Assembly (NCBI GenBank): GCA_963931865.1
Contig: OZ007518.1
Coordinates: 9,042,361-9,106,360 of the forward strand
Origin: Axinella damicornis
Taxonomy: Eukaryota; Porifera; Demospongiae; Axinellida; Axinellidae
Direction: 5' to 3'
Length of the DNA: 64,000 nucleotides
Shown: piece by piece, positions 10,107 through 21,525 of the stretch
How the letters are laid out: each line of letters starts with the position of its first letter
Position numbering within the stretch: the stretch's first letter is position 1
The notes under the pieces: generated by a model
Databases searched by the model: none
Seen by the model: only the letters and a program-made list of their open reading frames with translations
What the model was told of the DNA's origin: nothing
Translations under genes and position numbers: made by a program

Positions 10107-10255
10107 GGGAACGCATACTCGCGTTCTGAAGAACGCTCCCATGAACGTTCCCAAGCTTGATACCAAGATTGTTCTTGGGGTTGTTCTTGAGAACGTTCCA
10201 AGTATCGTTTTCTGGAGTTAGATCGATCCCCAAGAACGTTCTCAAACGTGTTCTA
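10107..10255. promoter_or_regulatory. Cluster of GAAC/GTTC inverted repeats (HSE-like), block A
   Basis: Within 150 bp there are repeated GAACGTTC and TGTTCT/AGAAC motifs, including GAACGCATACTCGCGTTC, AGAACGTTC twice and AAGAACGTTCT. Heat-shock elements are arrays of alternating nGAAn/nTTCn units (family knowledge), and the cluster resembles these. It is kept at 31630-31783 and 62858-63010 in a sequence that otherwise drifts. A structural foldback is the alternative. Confidence 0.4.
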
Positions 10256-10760
10256 ATTTAGCGTTGTCATTCGACAAGTCAAATATTGCAAGCAGTGGTG
10301 ACCGAAGTTGGCCAGTCTGTATCCATCAGTGAACGGCTGGACGAGCTGTTCAAACTATGCTCAGAGCGTTGCAGTATGCTACATACATGTATCCTAAAAT
10401 TGGGATAGTATACTGCCTTTGGATGGCCTCCCAAAATTCAGGATTTTACCATTGTAAGCCCATACTTCCACTGAAGGCACCTCCAGTAGAGAAATTTTGT
10501 ATGGAAAAAAGATTTGTTTGGGTAAAAAGAGGGATGCTATAACCCAGAGTGTATGCGTACATCTGATCTACTTCATATCTGGGATGCTGCATGGTGACCA
10601 ATGGGTACAAGGTGGTGTTGTTGTCATAGCAACAGAAAGCTAGGATTTCATTTTAGTGGAATGAGTGACAACCACACTACTGGTAGCCAGTGGGTCAGTG
10701 CATAATTTGGCCAATTGATTTCATCAGGAAATTGAAATTGGCAACGTTTCGTTCCGCTGA

Positions 10761-11261
10761 GAGCGCATAATGACGTAGAGAACACAAGGAAGGGAAGGAG
10801 TGTGAAACGACCACACAAAAGGTTAAATTTTAATTCCCATGGTAGTCCTGTTACTATTTTTAGCTCGCACGCGGAAGACAGAGAAAAGGCCAGTATGAAG
10901 ACTCCGTTGGTAGCGAGGCAGGGGAATTACATACTAGAATTGACAGACCTCGAGAAAGTGCTATATGACGATGCAGTCATCCACTTCACACAGCCAAGCG
11001 GGTGTCTCGACTAGTGGAAATGACTGTCCCTTCTGGAGTTTATGTCTGCTGGGAAACATCCTGCGACACATTCGGACACTATCTTCTCTCTCCCATCGAG
11101 CTTTGGTCCGTCGCTGTAGCCAGTCAATGGCATCACAGAAAAACAATGATACACGTGCATGCTAAAATAGAAGTGGGACTACAGGTTTTCAAATTTTAAT
11201 ATTTTGTGTGGTCGTTTCACACTCCTTCCCTTCCTTCCACTCTCCATGTCATCATGCGCTC
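10761..11261. mobile_element. 501-bp TIR element, GAGCGCATAATGAC family (block A)
   Basis: The left end GAGCGCATAATGACGTAGAG and the right end, its near complement, enclose arms of about 55 bp that include GGAAGGGAAGGAGTGTGAAA and GACCACAC. Copies at 32289-32789 and from 63514 to the window end occupy the same place in blocks B and C. The interior has no ATG-started frame of useful length. The same terminal motif is seen alone near 6147 and 45738. Confidence 0.8.
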
Positions 11262-11948
11262 CTGGGGGCTCTTTTGTGATACTTCAGTACTAACCAGTAC
11301 CACAGACTGACGGCTTTGCATCTCCTCTGAAGGATGCGGTGTAAACTATTTCAGGTGGAGACACCTACACCAGGGTAGAGCTGAGTTCAAAGAAATCTCC
11401 TATGGCATAAGAGAACTACATTTATGGTCACATTTTTAACCGGATGACACATATTGTGTTATCAGAATTGTGTGGTCTGACAATGTCCTTGGGCGATAGC
11501 TTCTGTGCCAGCAGAAAGGGTGAGCAGGAGGTTGTGGGTTCACCTGGAGGGTGAAAACAGCTAGCATGGCCGAGTCTGGGCTCAGCTACGCAAAGCCCTC
11601 AGTTGTAGCCCAGTAGGCCACATCTTTGTAAATGCCATGGGCAGTAATAACCAGTCTTCTGACCTTGTAGGGCCTGCATGTGTTCAAGGCTCATTTTTCA
11701 ACTTAGCATTGCCTGAGCAATACTCATTAATCGGTGGGTGTGGTTAGAGCTGTGAATGTACTTAGGATCACTGAGTGCAGTTCTGTAAGCAGTTGGAGCC
11801 GAAAACCTGAGAGAACTATATCTAGGATAAGAGAGAGTTTTGAAAGGCCTGTGAAAGTGGGTGTGACCACACGAGACTAAGAGCTCTACTAGTGTAGACC
11901 AACACTATGTAACCCAGGAGAATGCAGGGCATTGGCCATTGTGGGGCT
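11262..11948. other. Block-conserved spacer
   Basis: Over 90% alike by eye to 32790-33470 in block B. There is no exon-like structure, and reading frames are interrupted every 100-200 bp. Confidence 0.5.
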
Positions 11949-11994
11949 CACCATAGGCTGGGAGGCCCACTCACCTTAGGCTGGGAGGCGTGTT
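11949..11994 (+). repeat. Two units of the 23-bp minisatellite (block A allele)
   Basis: Two copies of the unit with core CTCACCATAGGCTGGGAGGC. The identical position in block B (33471-34919) holds about 62 copies. Confidence 0.85.
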
Positions 11995-12139
11995 GCAACA
12001 TTACGATTTTCCACTCTCATACACTAAACAGACACCCGACAGACAGACAGATAGACAGACAGACTGAGGGACATCCTGAGAGCATGACTATGTAGGGTTC
12101 GCTCAGGCTCACACCAATGAACACTGCTCTCACCTGGGA

Positions 12140-12300
12140 ATAGCTTCCATGTCCCATGAAAGTGTACTCCAGTGTACTAGACCAAGATTAGCAACATTCC
12201 AAAGTACTACCTAGGCAACAGTTATCAGAGACTGATTAGGATGGTGAATATCCAGTGGACACCCCTTGTTGATCAGTGTACTGTGTTTATGTAACAGGAG
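12140..12300 (+). repeat. Dispersed repeat R1 (partial copy)
   Basis: Carries the R1 signature CATGAAAGTGTACTCCAGTG ... CCTAGGCAACAGTTATCAGAG ... ACTGATTAGGATGGTGAATAT. Other copies are noted at 14219-14385, 16568-16705, 35715-35960, 38463-38720 and 39590-39770. Confidence 0.7.
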
Positions 12301-12475
12301 GAGGGCTGAGGGACACCTGTACCAGGAGGCTAAGGGAGGAGGGCTGAGGGACACCTGTACCAGGAGGCTAGGGGAGGAGGGAGGGACACCTGTACCAGGA
12401 GGCTAGGGGAGGAGGGAGGGACACCTGTACCAGGAGGCTAGGGGAGGAGGGCTGAGGGACACCTGTACCTGTCTT
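12296..12475 (+). repeat. 38-bp minisatellite, short array
   Basis: About five units containing GGGACACCTGTACCAGGAGG and CTAGGGGAGGAGGG. The unit and its right flank (CTTGAAATGGGACACTCAAG) are shared with the long array at 36027-37745; a third array is at 21225-21525. Confidence 0.85.
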
Positions 12476-12479
12476 GAAA

Positions 12480-13703
12480 TGGGACACTCAAGGTGGGCCA
12501 TATCTCATTACTGATCACTTCCTGGTCCTTTCCTCCCCAACTCTGGGCACACACCAGGTTTGTCACTGGCATTATGAAAGGGTGGCCTTGTTCTCAGCCA
12601 TATTTGTTATGACATCGGGTGGACGCAGGGGGGGGGGGGGGGGGACAGACAACCACAAAATACACTGGGTCGACAGAGTTGTCTCGAGCGTCTGGAGTCT
12701 GGACGTATCGGTGGAGCGCTCAAACTTAAGCCAAATGTATGATGAACTGATCCTCTGTTGAACCGACTATGGACCCCATCCCTATGAAACCATAGAGGAT
12801 GAAGGGGACCCCATCCTATGAAACCATAGAGGATGAAGGGGCCGAAGTGTGCTTTGTTTTCCATAATGCACATAGTGTGGGGCGTCTTTATTCACTGGAC
12901 TGGAGTGGACTGGACTGGACTGGACTGGAGTGGACTGGACTCACCCAAAAATCTGTAAAATGCCTTTTTCAGTGTAGGACAGAAGCTAAACATACTTATT
13001 CAGTCACTAAAGTTGCTTGCACAGCCTGCTTTCGCGTCTTTGCTCGAGTCGGTAGAGGTCAAAGGTCACGTGCATATTTAATAAGCTTCAGCATTGAGCT
13101 TCAGTCAGTCGTGGACGATAGAGGGATATTTATTTCTGTTTTTTATGCTTCAGCAAAAGGCTGGAGTTCGATTTCTGCAGTAAACAAATGCCCTTCTAAT
13201 CTTTATATTTTTTTTTGGGGGGGGGGGGGAGGGAAATCGCTGCAGTACATTAACTAGTATTAGCACTGCCCTGGGGACATGCAAATATACCAGTGGAGTT
13301 TGTTCATCTTGAAGTGCAGGGCGCACATTGACAGGACGTGTTGACTGTTGGTACTTAGCAATACACATGCACCGACCCATAGGATATGTAATACATGTAG
13401 CATGGTAGTCATGTGCCATATGGCTTTATACAGCCCCCCCCCCCCCCCCCCCTCCCCCCTCAGGTTTGGTACTGTATAAACCATACAGCACGTGACTGCC
13501 ATGCAACTTGTATCCTGAGGTAGCAGTGTACCCTGAGTGTACTGGACCCACCCAACCCTTGTCTGGCACAAAGTGTGCAATAAGGCCGTCCATAGTTCTG
13601 AGACGCAGGGTCTGCTTTACTTCTGCAACTTATCCTGTGTAAGTAGCTAACAGTCACCATGTAAAATGACCACACACAATATATCAACATTGGACCAATA
13701 TCC
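12480..13703. other. Repeat-rich spacer
   Basis: 12480-12760 repeats 37750-38070. 12897-12942 is a (TGGAC)n pentanucleotide run. G/C homopolymers lie at 12630-12643, 13216-13228 and 13434-13452. No gene is recognised. Confidence 0.5.
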
Positions 13704-13777
13704 TAGCCTCGTTCCCAGGCTCCTCCCAGCTGTACAGTATGTGACAAAGGCTGGGGAGGAGCCTGGGAACGAGGCTA
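13704..13777. mobile_element. 74-bp TAG...CTA foldback MITE
   Basis: TAGCCTCGTTCCCAGGCTCC ... GGAGCCTGGGAACGAGGCTA with 9-bp flanks CCAATATCC (13695-13703) and CCAAGATCC (13778-13786), one mismatch. Confidence 0.85.
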
Positions 13778-14218
13778 CCAAGATCCCAGATCAGTAGCTT
13801 TAGGCAATCAGTATCACAGTGGACACACCCCTCCTCGACCTTTGCACTGGCTATGTTTACATGACATTGTACTCTAATCATGAAATTATACGCCGCCTTT
13901 AAAAAATTTATCCACCCCCTTTTTAGAAAGTAGTGCTCATACCCACACCACAAGGACATGTTTATTGGAGTGATGCACTAGTATGAGAGCAATGGCGTCC
14001 GAGCGGTCTTATTGCTAAGCCACTGGAACACCTGGCAGAGAAGCAGGAGGCATGCTACTGGTTCTTAACCTATACTGTCTGGCTAGGGGACTCAGCCAAA
14101 TTCCATCTAGTGGCAGGAGCCAATTCCAATTCATGATTCTCATGCGCATGCTCTCTTAAGACTGGACTGATTTAGCTGAGCTATGAACAGTACAATACAT
14201 TCCATGAAGCCTGTACCA

Positions 14219-14385
14219 TTGTGTACTAAGCCAACGTTCCAAAGTGTTCCCTAGGCAACGGTTATCCGAGACCATGTTTACTTCTGAAGGCCTACTTTAT
14301 CCACCCCTTTTGAAGATAGTTTGCATAATACCTGTCAGAGTACTTGTAACTATGGTAACTGGAGTGGGTCACCATAGTCCATCAT
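14219..14385 (+). repeat. Dispersed repeat R1
   Basis: Contains CCTAGGCAACGGTTATC, TATCCACCCCTTTTGAAG and AGTACTTGTAACTATGGTAA, in the same order as the copies at 35715-35960 and 38463-38720. Confidence 0.7.
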
Positions 14386-14740
14386 TGTCCCTGGTGAGAT
14401 CACCTTGCATATCTGTCACCAGGCACCCTGCGGACTTCCTGGAAGGGTGGCTATGGTTAATATGCAGCTGTTAATGAGTGATACGAATTCATTTGCTACA
14501 CTATACTCAGCTGAAGAGTATCTGTTTTGTCATAATGAAATGCACGGGGTAATCATGCACCAGTTGAGACAGGCTAGTACGTTAGGAACAGGGGCAGGGG
14601 CAGGGCCAGATCTCATTTTGCCTACCGTCACTTCCTATAGTCATTTCCTCCTCAATTTGAGCTCCAGCTAGTCTTGTGTAACAAGTAACACATGGATAGT
14701 GTACCATCAGTCCATCACACCCACCTAGTAACACTTTACC

Positions 14741-14896
14741 TAGTCTCGGTCCCAGACCCAACCAACCCCAGCACTGATCGTTTTTAGTATCGCGTGGGGG
14801 AAGGGTCTGGTCGATATAGTGCATATTCCTAAGGTCTCATTACCGTTATACTGGAAGCGATACACACACTGGATAAATGGTCTGGGAACGAGACTA
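14741..14896. mobile_element. 156-bp TAG...CTA MITE with 9-bp TSD
   Basis: Ends TAGTCTCGGTCCCAGACC and CTGGGAACGAGACTA; flanks CACTTTACC (14732-14740) and CACTCTACC (14897-14905). Confidence 0.8.
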
Positions 14897-14905
14897 CACT
14901 CTACC

Positions 14906-16567
14906 ATGTTCAATCCCTTGTCTGGCACAAAGTATGAATAAGGCCATCCAAAACAACAGGTCAACAGAATGCAGGCCAGTAGCCAAGGGGAGGGGTTCCA
15001 TCCACCCCCTAAATGGAGCTTACCAGTATCACGTGACTACTACACGTGCATGGCAAGGGGTAGTCCAAGTATATGCAATTGCCAAGTGGGGGCAGCCCAT
15101 TAGTCGTACGGTTGGATGCTGAGGTAGTGTTTGTATACATACCCAATAATGAGCTCCTGTGGGTGAGTGTGGTCTTACACTAATCATGGCGAGCCATTCT
15201 GATTAGACGCTTTGCAAGCAAGTCCTCATTGGAGAAAGGCCTGGCTACTGCCTGTGTAACCAGCTATAGCATTAGTACATGCTGAAGCAGCCATGAATAC
15301 TGTTGATCTGGTACAGCGGCAGTGTTCAGCTGTATTCCTTCATGTGGGGTTTGCCTGGCTTCTTCACCGTGTCCACAGCCGCTTAGTCTCCCACCCCTCG
15401 CGGGAAGGAGGGTCGGTGACTTTGCTCGGTCTTTATTAAAATTCACACCTTTTAGGCAGGAATTTCAGACTGCCAATGGAATCATAGAGAATTCAATTTT
15501 GTCTTTATTAGAAGCGAGAAGATTCAAATTCCTCTTGCAATTACGTATATCATTTCACACGTATAGGACTTCTGGTTCTGTCTGGTTTCAGGCGGTATAC
15601 TCACAGAGAGTTACAAGTATTCTGCCACATTGCTTCCAAAAGGGGTGGATACAATAGGCTTATATTCATGATAATATTATAGTCTGTCAACAAGGGATGT
15701 GTCCACTAAATACACATAGCAACAATGTCATGTATCCAATACAGAAATTAGTACCCTGTGTAGGATGTGTTGATGCATGCATGCAAGTACTAATATCTAA
15801 CTTAATCTTAATTTAATTGCTCAATCATGAGGATAAATTATGTCTATTAACATCATGCTGACAGATTTCATAAGTACTAGGTCCGATTGCAGCAGCTAGG
15901 AACTGCACCTAATTGCATGTCACATGACATTGTTAAAAAAGATATTAATAGCCTGCATGATTCCCAGGCCCCGTACAAAGCCTGGGAATCAGACTAATGT
16001 AAGGTCAATCAGTCATTACTTGCATCGTGACTGCGTGATTTCATTCTGAGATTATGATGAAATCTTGACATGATCCTTTAATTTACAAAAGAGGTATGCA
16101 ATCAATTTCTTCTATCTCCTCCTCCCTCCTCCTCCACTGCTCCACACCCCAGTGGGTCCTCCAACAGCAGGTGTCACTGCCTGTACAGCAACATCACAGA
16201 ACTGGTCCGCACTGCATGGGAGGAGGGAGAGTGTCATATCCGACTCATCAACAGAATATTGAGCAGAGTGACGGTCACAGCTGAGCTGTGAATATTAAAT
16301 GAAGACCGAGAATGTTGCTGAAAGTCACCAGACGGAGACACAGCCGCTGGGCTACTGCGGCCACTACTGCCATATACGGTGCTACAAGCACATCCCTTCC
16401 AGATGTGATTGCACAATGCTGTTCACAGTGCTCAGTCTTCAAGGAGTCATACCCGGTGCACGTGGTTTCACCAGCTGCATGCTGTAATAGTGCTTTCAAT
16501 TACTGTAGTTGTGCTCCAACTCATGATTCAGCTAGTGGCTCCAACTCTTTCCACAGCTAATAGCTTA
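14906..16567. other. Intergenic stretch without a recognised gene
   Basis: Holds an R1-like fragment in reverse orientation near 15635-15660 (AAAAGGGGTGGATACA) and a diverged TAG...CTA element at about 15952-15995. Open frames around 15322-15657 and 16096-16560 have no recognisable domain, and I could not link them by good splice sites. Confidence 0.4.
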
Positions 16568-16705
16568 CACAGTGTCCCATGAAAGTGTACTCCAGTGTAT
16601 TAGACCAACATTCCAAAGTACTACCATAGATAATATACGTGAGTATTCTATTATCTATGGTACTACCTAGGCAACAGTTATCAGAGACTGATTAGGATGT
16701 ATGTG
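16568..16705 (+). repeat. Dispersed repeat R1 with an internal palindromic insertion
   Basis: R1 is interrupted at ACTACC by ATAGATAATA...TATTATCTATGGT, a 40-bp palindrome (about 16623-16662), after which R1 resumes with CTACCTAGGCAACAGTT. It looks like a tiny foldback insertion with a repeated ACTACC at its borders. Confidence 0.6.
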
Positions 16706-16819
16706 TACTATATATCTGAATATATGCATGGTCACATTTTTGTGGCTATAGCTACCTGTACATAAATGATAAGCTCTATCATGAATGCTGTTATTATGAT
16801 CGAAGGCATTAGCTAGACT

Positions 16820-17486
16820 ATGGCAATGGCTGGGGTGACACTAGAGGAGTGTGTTAGAGAGTTTAGTATTTCTGCAGAGCTACTGGATAAAAGGGTTAGT
16901 GATGAGCACCTCTGGGAAGTCTCCAAGTTCTTGCAATGGAGGAAGGCTGCACCTTACTTGAAACTAGATGACTCTGAAGTAAAGGCAGTGGATTTGGATG
17001 GAAACAGTGAGCAGGAAAAAAGATACAAGTCTCTTCAGACGTGGAAGAGCAAGTTTGCTTTCAAGGCAACAAACAAGTGGTTGATAGAGGCTCTCCTGGA
17101 ATGCGGTAGGGCTGACCATGCTGAAGAGGTCTGCAAACTGCTGGCCAGTCTTGCACCACAGAAAGGTGCGTACATATAGCTAGCTAGTAACTACGTAGCT
17201 ACACTGCTAATATTGCTAGCTATGTTAATATCCTCAGGCCTGCTTGAATCTCAAGACTCTCAGACCCAACCAACCACAGAAATGAGGCAGCTGCAGGTAA
17301 CTTACATCCATGCATGTAGTACTCTTGCTTTGCACGGTTACTAGGATCAAGGACAATAAATTAAAATGTCCTTTTCCATAGGGCCAAAACAAAGTCAAGG
17401 ACAGGAAGCTGACCCCAGATGCAGTTGATGTCTACTGGCTACTAACACTGCTCATTGACAACCATTCATTGTTTACAGCTAATTAG
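16820..17486 (+). CDS. Small Death-domain protein
   Basis: Three exons: 16820-17165 (phase 1 donor AAAG|GTGCGT), 17238-17296 (AG|GCCTGC to CAG|GTAACT) and 17382-17486 (TAG stop at 17484-17486), giving about 169 aa. Residues of about 15-110 form a six-helix Death-domain pattern: an EHLWEVSKFLQWRKAAPYL helix pair, LDDSEVKAVDL, a long EKRYKSLQTWKSKF helix and NKWLIEALLECGRADHAEEV. Such domains mediate homotypic adaptor interactions in apoptosis and innate immune signalling. The start ATG at 16820 is followed by a second in-frame ATG two codons later. The third exon is the least certain; its acceptor has only a short pyrimidine tract. Exon 2 ends in phase 0, so skipping exon 3 would allow an in-frame join to Kelch D (18215). 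There is no signal peptide or membrane segment. Confidence 0.75.
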
Positions 17487-18214
17487 CTCCAACAAACTAT
17501 GTAGATGTTTGCACGTGAAACACTGCAGCTATGCATTCAAGGTTCAAAGTTCATTGCATTGGCCCTCACAGGATAGCATTAGGTCACTACAACATTGATT
17601 TACAAACACTAATGACAAACACCAAAACTGGGTGGTGTGGGTTTGAAGGACCTATAACCCTTATCTTGAAATGTAAAAGCACATTGTTTGCCATCTTGGT
17701 GCTGCAATTGACAGAGATCCCTAGACTTGAGCTCGCACAGTCATTCATTTAAAGGTTTGGACTCACTATATTATTCACTATCAAGAAGCTCTCACACAAT
17801 TATAAAATGAGAAGATCAAGAAGTTCCTACCTAGTTGAATAGCTCCCATGTGTAGCTACGGTTGTCAATTTTTTTCTGCTTCAAGTATACGAGTCTGCCT
17901 GTTAGAGAAAGTAGTGAACTCCACTACCGTGACTAACACTAACCAACTGATAACAGGTAAATTAGGAAGCTAACTAGCTATGAATAGCTATGATGATGAA
18001 GTTAATAATCTGTCACAGTGATGGAAGTGTTAATAAGCACACAAAGATATGATGTAATTTTTCATGAAAGTATTCATAACACGAATTGTAACATTTCATG
18101 AATGTAGCATCATGTCACCCTTTTAGTGAATATATGTGTCAGTGGTACACTATTTTGAAGTAATGACCACTTTGCGACAAATTACACAACTCAAAATACG
18201 ATTCCTCTATCCAG
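17487..18214. other. Spacer between the Death-domain gene and Kelch D
   Basis: Contains diverged pieces of the Kelch first intron (TAGTTGAATAGCTCCCATG at about 17834) but no recognisable NRF1/CRE/CCAAT promoter as in units A-C. Unit D may therefore lack its own promoter. Confidence 0.5.
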
Positions 18215-19170
18215 GCCCGTCCCCCCAGTGGGCTTCAGCTACCTCTGACATTGAAGTGGAGACGGCGCAGGGACATGCCGTGTAGAATGGAGTCCCCACT
18301 GTCAGTGAGACTTGGTGAGGACGTGTTTGTTGGAGGAGGAGACACAGACTCACCCAGTGATGATCAATATCATGAACATTATGTATACCGGTATCATCCA
18401 CCAACTGACCAGTGGGTACGACTATCACGGTACAAGTGTATGTCCTTTGCAATGACGATACTCACGAACAAGCTCACACTAGTTGGTGGGTACAACACAT
18501 CCACTCTGCCAAGCAAGGTGACCAATCAGATCGCTGTGTGGGAGATGGAGGGGATGTCCTGGGGGTGGACACACCCCTACCCCCCGATGCCCACACCACG
18601 TCACAGTCCAGCAGTAGCTGCTTACAACAGATGGCTGGTAGTGGCAGGTGGGAGTAAACTGGGTCGTAATCCCCTAGACACAGTTGAGGTCCTCGATACT
18701 ACGTCCCGCCAATGGCAGTGTCTGCCTCACCACTCCCCGTGAGCTGCTGTAACATGACATCAGCCATCGTACATCAAGAGTTGTTCCTGGTAGGGGGTTC
18801 ATTGACCACGGAGGCACTCGCTGTGTCCCTCCCCGACATAACAAGGAGCAGTGTTCACACCACCTCCACTAGCACATCGGATTCCGTGCAATGGCGTTCC
18901 CTCCCCGCACCTCCATTGAAGAGCTCTGCTGCCATCGCTGTCTCTGGATCAGTACTAGCCATTGGGGGGTATGACAACGAATCCAAGTACAACACAACTA
19001 CAGCCATCCACGTCTACCAGCCTGCTACGAACAGTTGGGAGAAGGTTGGAGACTTACCTTCTCCACGATCAGCTTGTTCATCTACACTGCTACCTAGTGG
19101 TGAGATCCTGGTTGCAGGAGGACGAGACAGCAAAGGCTGTACTAGCCAAGTCTATGCAGCTGCGTTGTGA
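18215..19170 (+). pseudogene. Kelch-repeat protein, copy D, frameshifted
   Basis: Acceptor CTCTATCCAG|GCCCGT, phase 0, stop TGA at 19168-19170. The Kelch blade order is the same as in B and C, with LGEDVFVGGG, NKLTLVGGYN, WLVVAGG, ELFLVGG, SVLAIGGY and EILVAGG. It is the most diverged of the four copies. Around 18717-18722 a two-base insertion (GGCAGTGTCTG where B has GGCTGTCTA) shifts the frame between the third and fourth blades, and the upstream frame stops at 18740-18742. Apart from this frameshift the sequence is conserved, so loss is recent or the base call should be checked. Poly(A) signal AATAAA at 19272-19277. Confidence 0.75.
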
Positions 19171-19199
19171 TCATTCCCAGAACACTGTAACTGACATAT

Positions 19200-20210
19200 A
19201 ACGAATTTTTGATGCTTGTGATTTTGGAAAGTTGTCTTTCTGACTTGTTCTTGTAAATACTGAGGATAACTAATAAACCAAGACATGAAGTTTTCATCAT
19301 TTATTTGTGTGTCTTAAATTTGCTGATGCTTGTACATGTAGCTACATGGATATGGAATGGACTGGAAGTTCTCATGATTTCATGGAACGGTAGCTATTGC
19401 TATACATCGCATGCAGCTATACAGCCGTGATAAAGATCTGTACGCCCAGCAGTAAACATTGTGATGCCTTACTCTTACCTATGTGTTACTGGATACGTTT
19501 CGGCCTTAAGCAATTCACTGGAGGAAGACATAATTAATTCCTTAATTCCTTCAGGAGGAGTTCTACTGCTTCGGAGATTGGTAGCTAAAGGTGTGGTACA
19601 TACATGATAGCCATACAGCCGTATTTCATGAGCAACTGTTATACAACCTGGAATAGACCAGCAGCAGTGATAGAACTTGTAAATTAACTTGGATCAGAAT
19701 CTTCTCCACGATCAGCTTGTTCATCTACACTGCATGATACCCAGTGGTGAGATCCTGGTTGCAGGAGGACGGGACAGCAAAGGCTGTACAAGCCAAGTCT
19801 ATGCAGCTGTGTTGTGACTTTGCCTCATTCCCAGAACACTGTAACTGACATGTATGATGAGTTTTTGATTTTGGAAAGTCGTCTTTCTGACTTGTTTTTG
19901 TAAATACCAAGGATCATGTTAACTATATAAACTATGGCTAGTTTTCAGTCGTTGACCATTGACTTTATGATAATATACGGAAGAATGCATAGCGACTCCA
20001 CCCCTTCCTTAGTTATGGGGTCAAGATGTGCAGTCGATCGCAGCTGTGACTGTGATGCTTATTGGAGTGATCTCCAGCCCCCTTTCGTCTTGAACGTGCT
20101 GATGCTTGTACACGTACAGGGATATATATGGAATGGACTGGAAGTTCTCATGATTTCATGGAATGGTAGGCGTCGGTAGCTGTACATCGCATGCAGCTAT
20201 ACAGCAGTAA
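19200..20210. other. Downstream duplications of the Kelch D tail region
   Basis: 19331-19440 is repeated at 20095-20205, and 19455-19685 at 20890-21120. The intervening DNA has no gene other than the Kelch fragment at 19700-19855. Confidence 0.6.
19700..19855 (+). pseudogene. Duplicated 3' end of Kelch D
   Basis: Repeats the last blade, stop codon and start of the 3' UTR of Kelch D (19059-19200), with a four-base insertion (CATG) that breaks the frame. It has no upstream exons, so it is a dead duplicate. Confidence 0.85.
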
Positions 20211-20447
20211 TGGGCTATTCCATTAATAAAGGATACACCCCCTATTGACGAGTTAGCTATTTGCGTACCCCGGGACAGAAAATGCGCCTTCTACACCGTG
20301 CGACAGACGTTAGTATACGGAAATATGCGGAAAATTACGGAAAATGTACGGAGGTTTACAAGAGAATACGGAAACTCGGCGAATCCCCGTAGGACAAATT
20401 AGTTACTCGTCAATAGGGGGTGTATCCCTATTTAATGGAATAGCCCA
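20211..20447. mobile_element. 237-bp TGGGCTATTCCA-family MITE
   Basis: TIRs of about 42 bp run from TGGGCTATTCCATTAATA to TGGAATAGCCCA and include ACACCCCCTATTGACGAGT and its complement. They match the ends of the element at 6186-7224. No coding capacity. Confidence 0.85.
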
Positions 20448-20464
20448 ATAAGGATGTAGGACAT

Positions 20465-20652
20465 AGCAAGGATTCCAGCAAAAACGGTACCAGTGTGTAG
20501 AGCTCGTCGCGCTCTATCCAGTGGTATGCAGTTTGTGGAGTTTACACTGTGCAGTGAGGACTTACATAGCTGTTCCGTGTTTTCAAGTGTTCCGTTCCGT
20601 AGCGCGACAAGCTCTACACGCTGGTACCGTTTTTGCTGGAATCCTTGCTGCT
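20465..20652. mobile_element. Foldback element, about 46-bp arms
   Basis: AGCAAGGATTCCAGCAAAAA ... AGCTCGTCGCGCT on the left and its complement on the right enclose about 85 bp. The left arm and loop are repeated, degenerate, at 20745-20878, which suggests a broken second copy. Confidence 0.75.
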
Positions 20653-20879
20653 GGAAAGAATTGGCTCAGAGTTCTACGAAATCGCGTGGGCGGAAGCTCG
20701 CATATGGCTAACATTGGGCGTAACTCTAACACTAACCATCATGTTCCAACAATATGGTTACCAGCGTGTAGGACTCGTCGAGCTCTGTCCATTGGTGTAC
20801 AGTTTGTAGAGATCAGACACTGCAGTGAGGACTTACATAGCTGTTCCGTGTTTTCAAGTGTTCCGTTCCGTTCTGTGAA

Positions 20880-21224
20880 ATAGCCACGGCCAACATTGTG
20901 ATGCCTTACTCTTACCTATGTGTTATTGGATACATAGGACTTACAATTTATAATTCCTTAATTCCTTCAGGAGGATCTTGGAGGAGTTCTACTGCCTCAG
21001 AGATTGGTAGCTAAAGGTGTGGTAGCCATACAGCTGTATTTCATGAGCAACTGTTACAACCTGGAATAGACCAGCAGCAGTGATAAATTTAGAGCCATTA
21101 ACTTGGATCAGAATCTCATACTTCACAGAAGCTGTGGGTGGGGCCTGAGTATATAAGGTTAGCTAAGTAGCTTCTGTCCAGAGCCAAGGGCGTGCCACTG
21201 CACCACGGGTGTAGACTATAGAGG
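20880..21224. repeat. Second copy of the 19.5-kb spacer repeat
   Basis: Matches 19455-19685. The last 100 bp (AGAAGCTGTGGGTGGGGCCT ... GCACCACGGGTGTAGACTA) is also shared with 34930-34980 and 35190-35240, on both sides of a minisatellite. No gene is seen. Confidence 0.6.
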
Positions 21225-21525
21225 GATACCTGTACCAGGAGGCTATAGCTAGGGGAAGAGACACCTATACCAGGAGGCTAGGGGAGGAGGGCTGAGGGAC
21301 ACCGGAAGGCTAGGGGAGGAGGGCTGAGGGACACCTGTACCAGGAGGCTAGGGGAGGAGGGCTGAGGGACACCTGTACCAGGAGGCTAGGGGAGGAGGGC
21401 TGAGGGACACCTGTACCAGGAGGCTAGGGGAGGAGGGCTGAGGGACACCTGTACCAGGTGGCTAGGGGAGGAGGGCTGAGGGACACCTGTACCAGGAGGC
21501 CAGGGGAGGAGGGGCTGAGGGACAC
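21225..21525 (+). repeat. 38-bp minisatellite, middle array
   Basis: About eight units of GGGACACCTGTACCAGGAGG-CTAGGGGAGGAGGGCTGA, including one unit shortened to GACACCGGAAGGCTAGG; the same shortened variant occurs in the large array near 36103. Confidence 0.85.

Noticed and set aside
10802..11014. 70-codon ORF inside the GAGCGCATAATGAC element, repeated in block B
   Set aside because: It has no ATG near its start, begins inside the terminal inverted repeat and matches no transposase; likely fortuitous.
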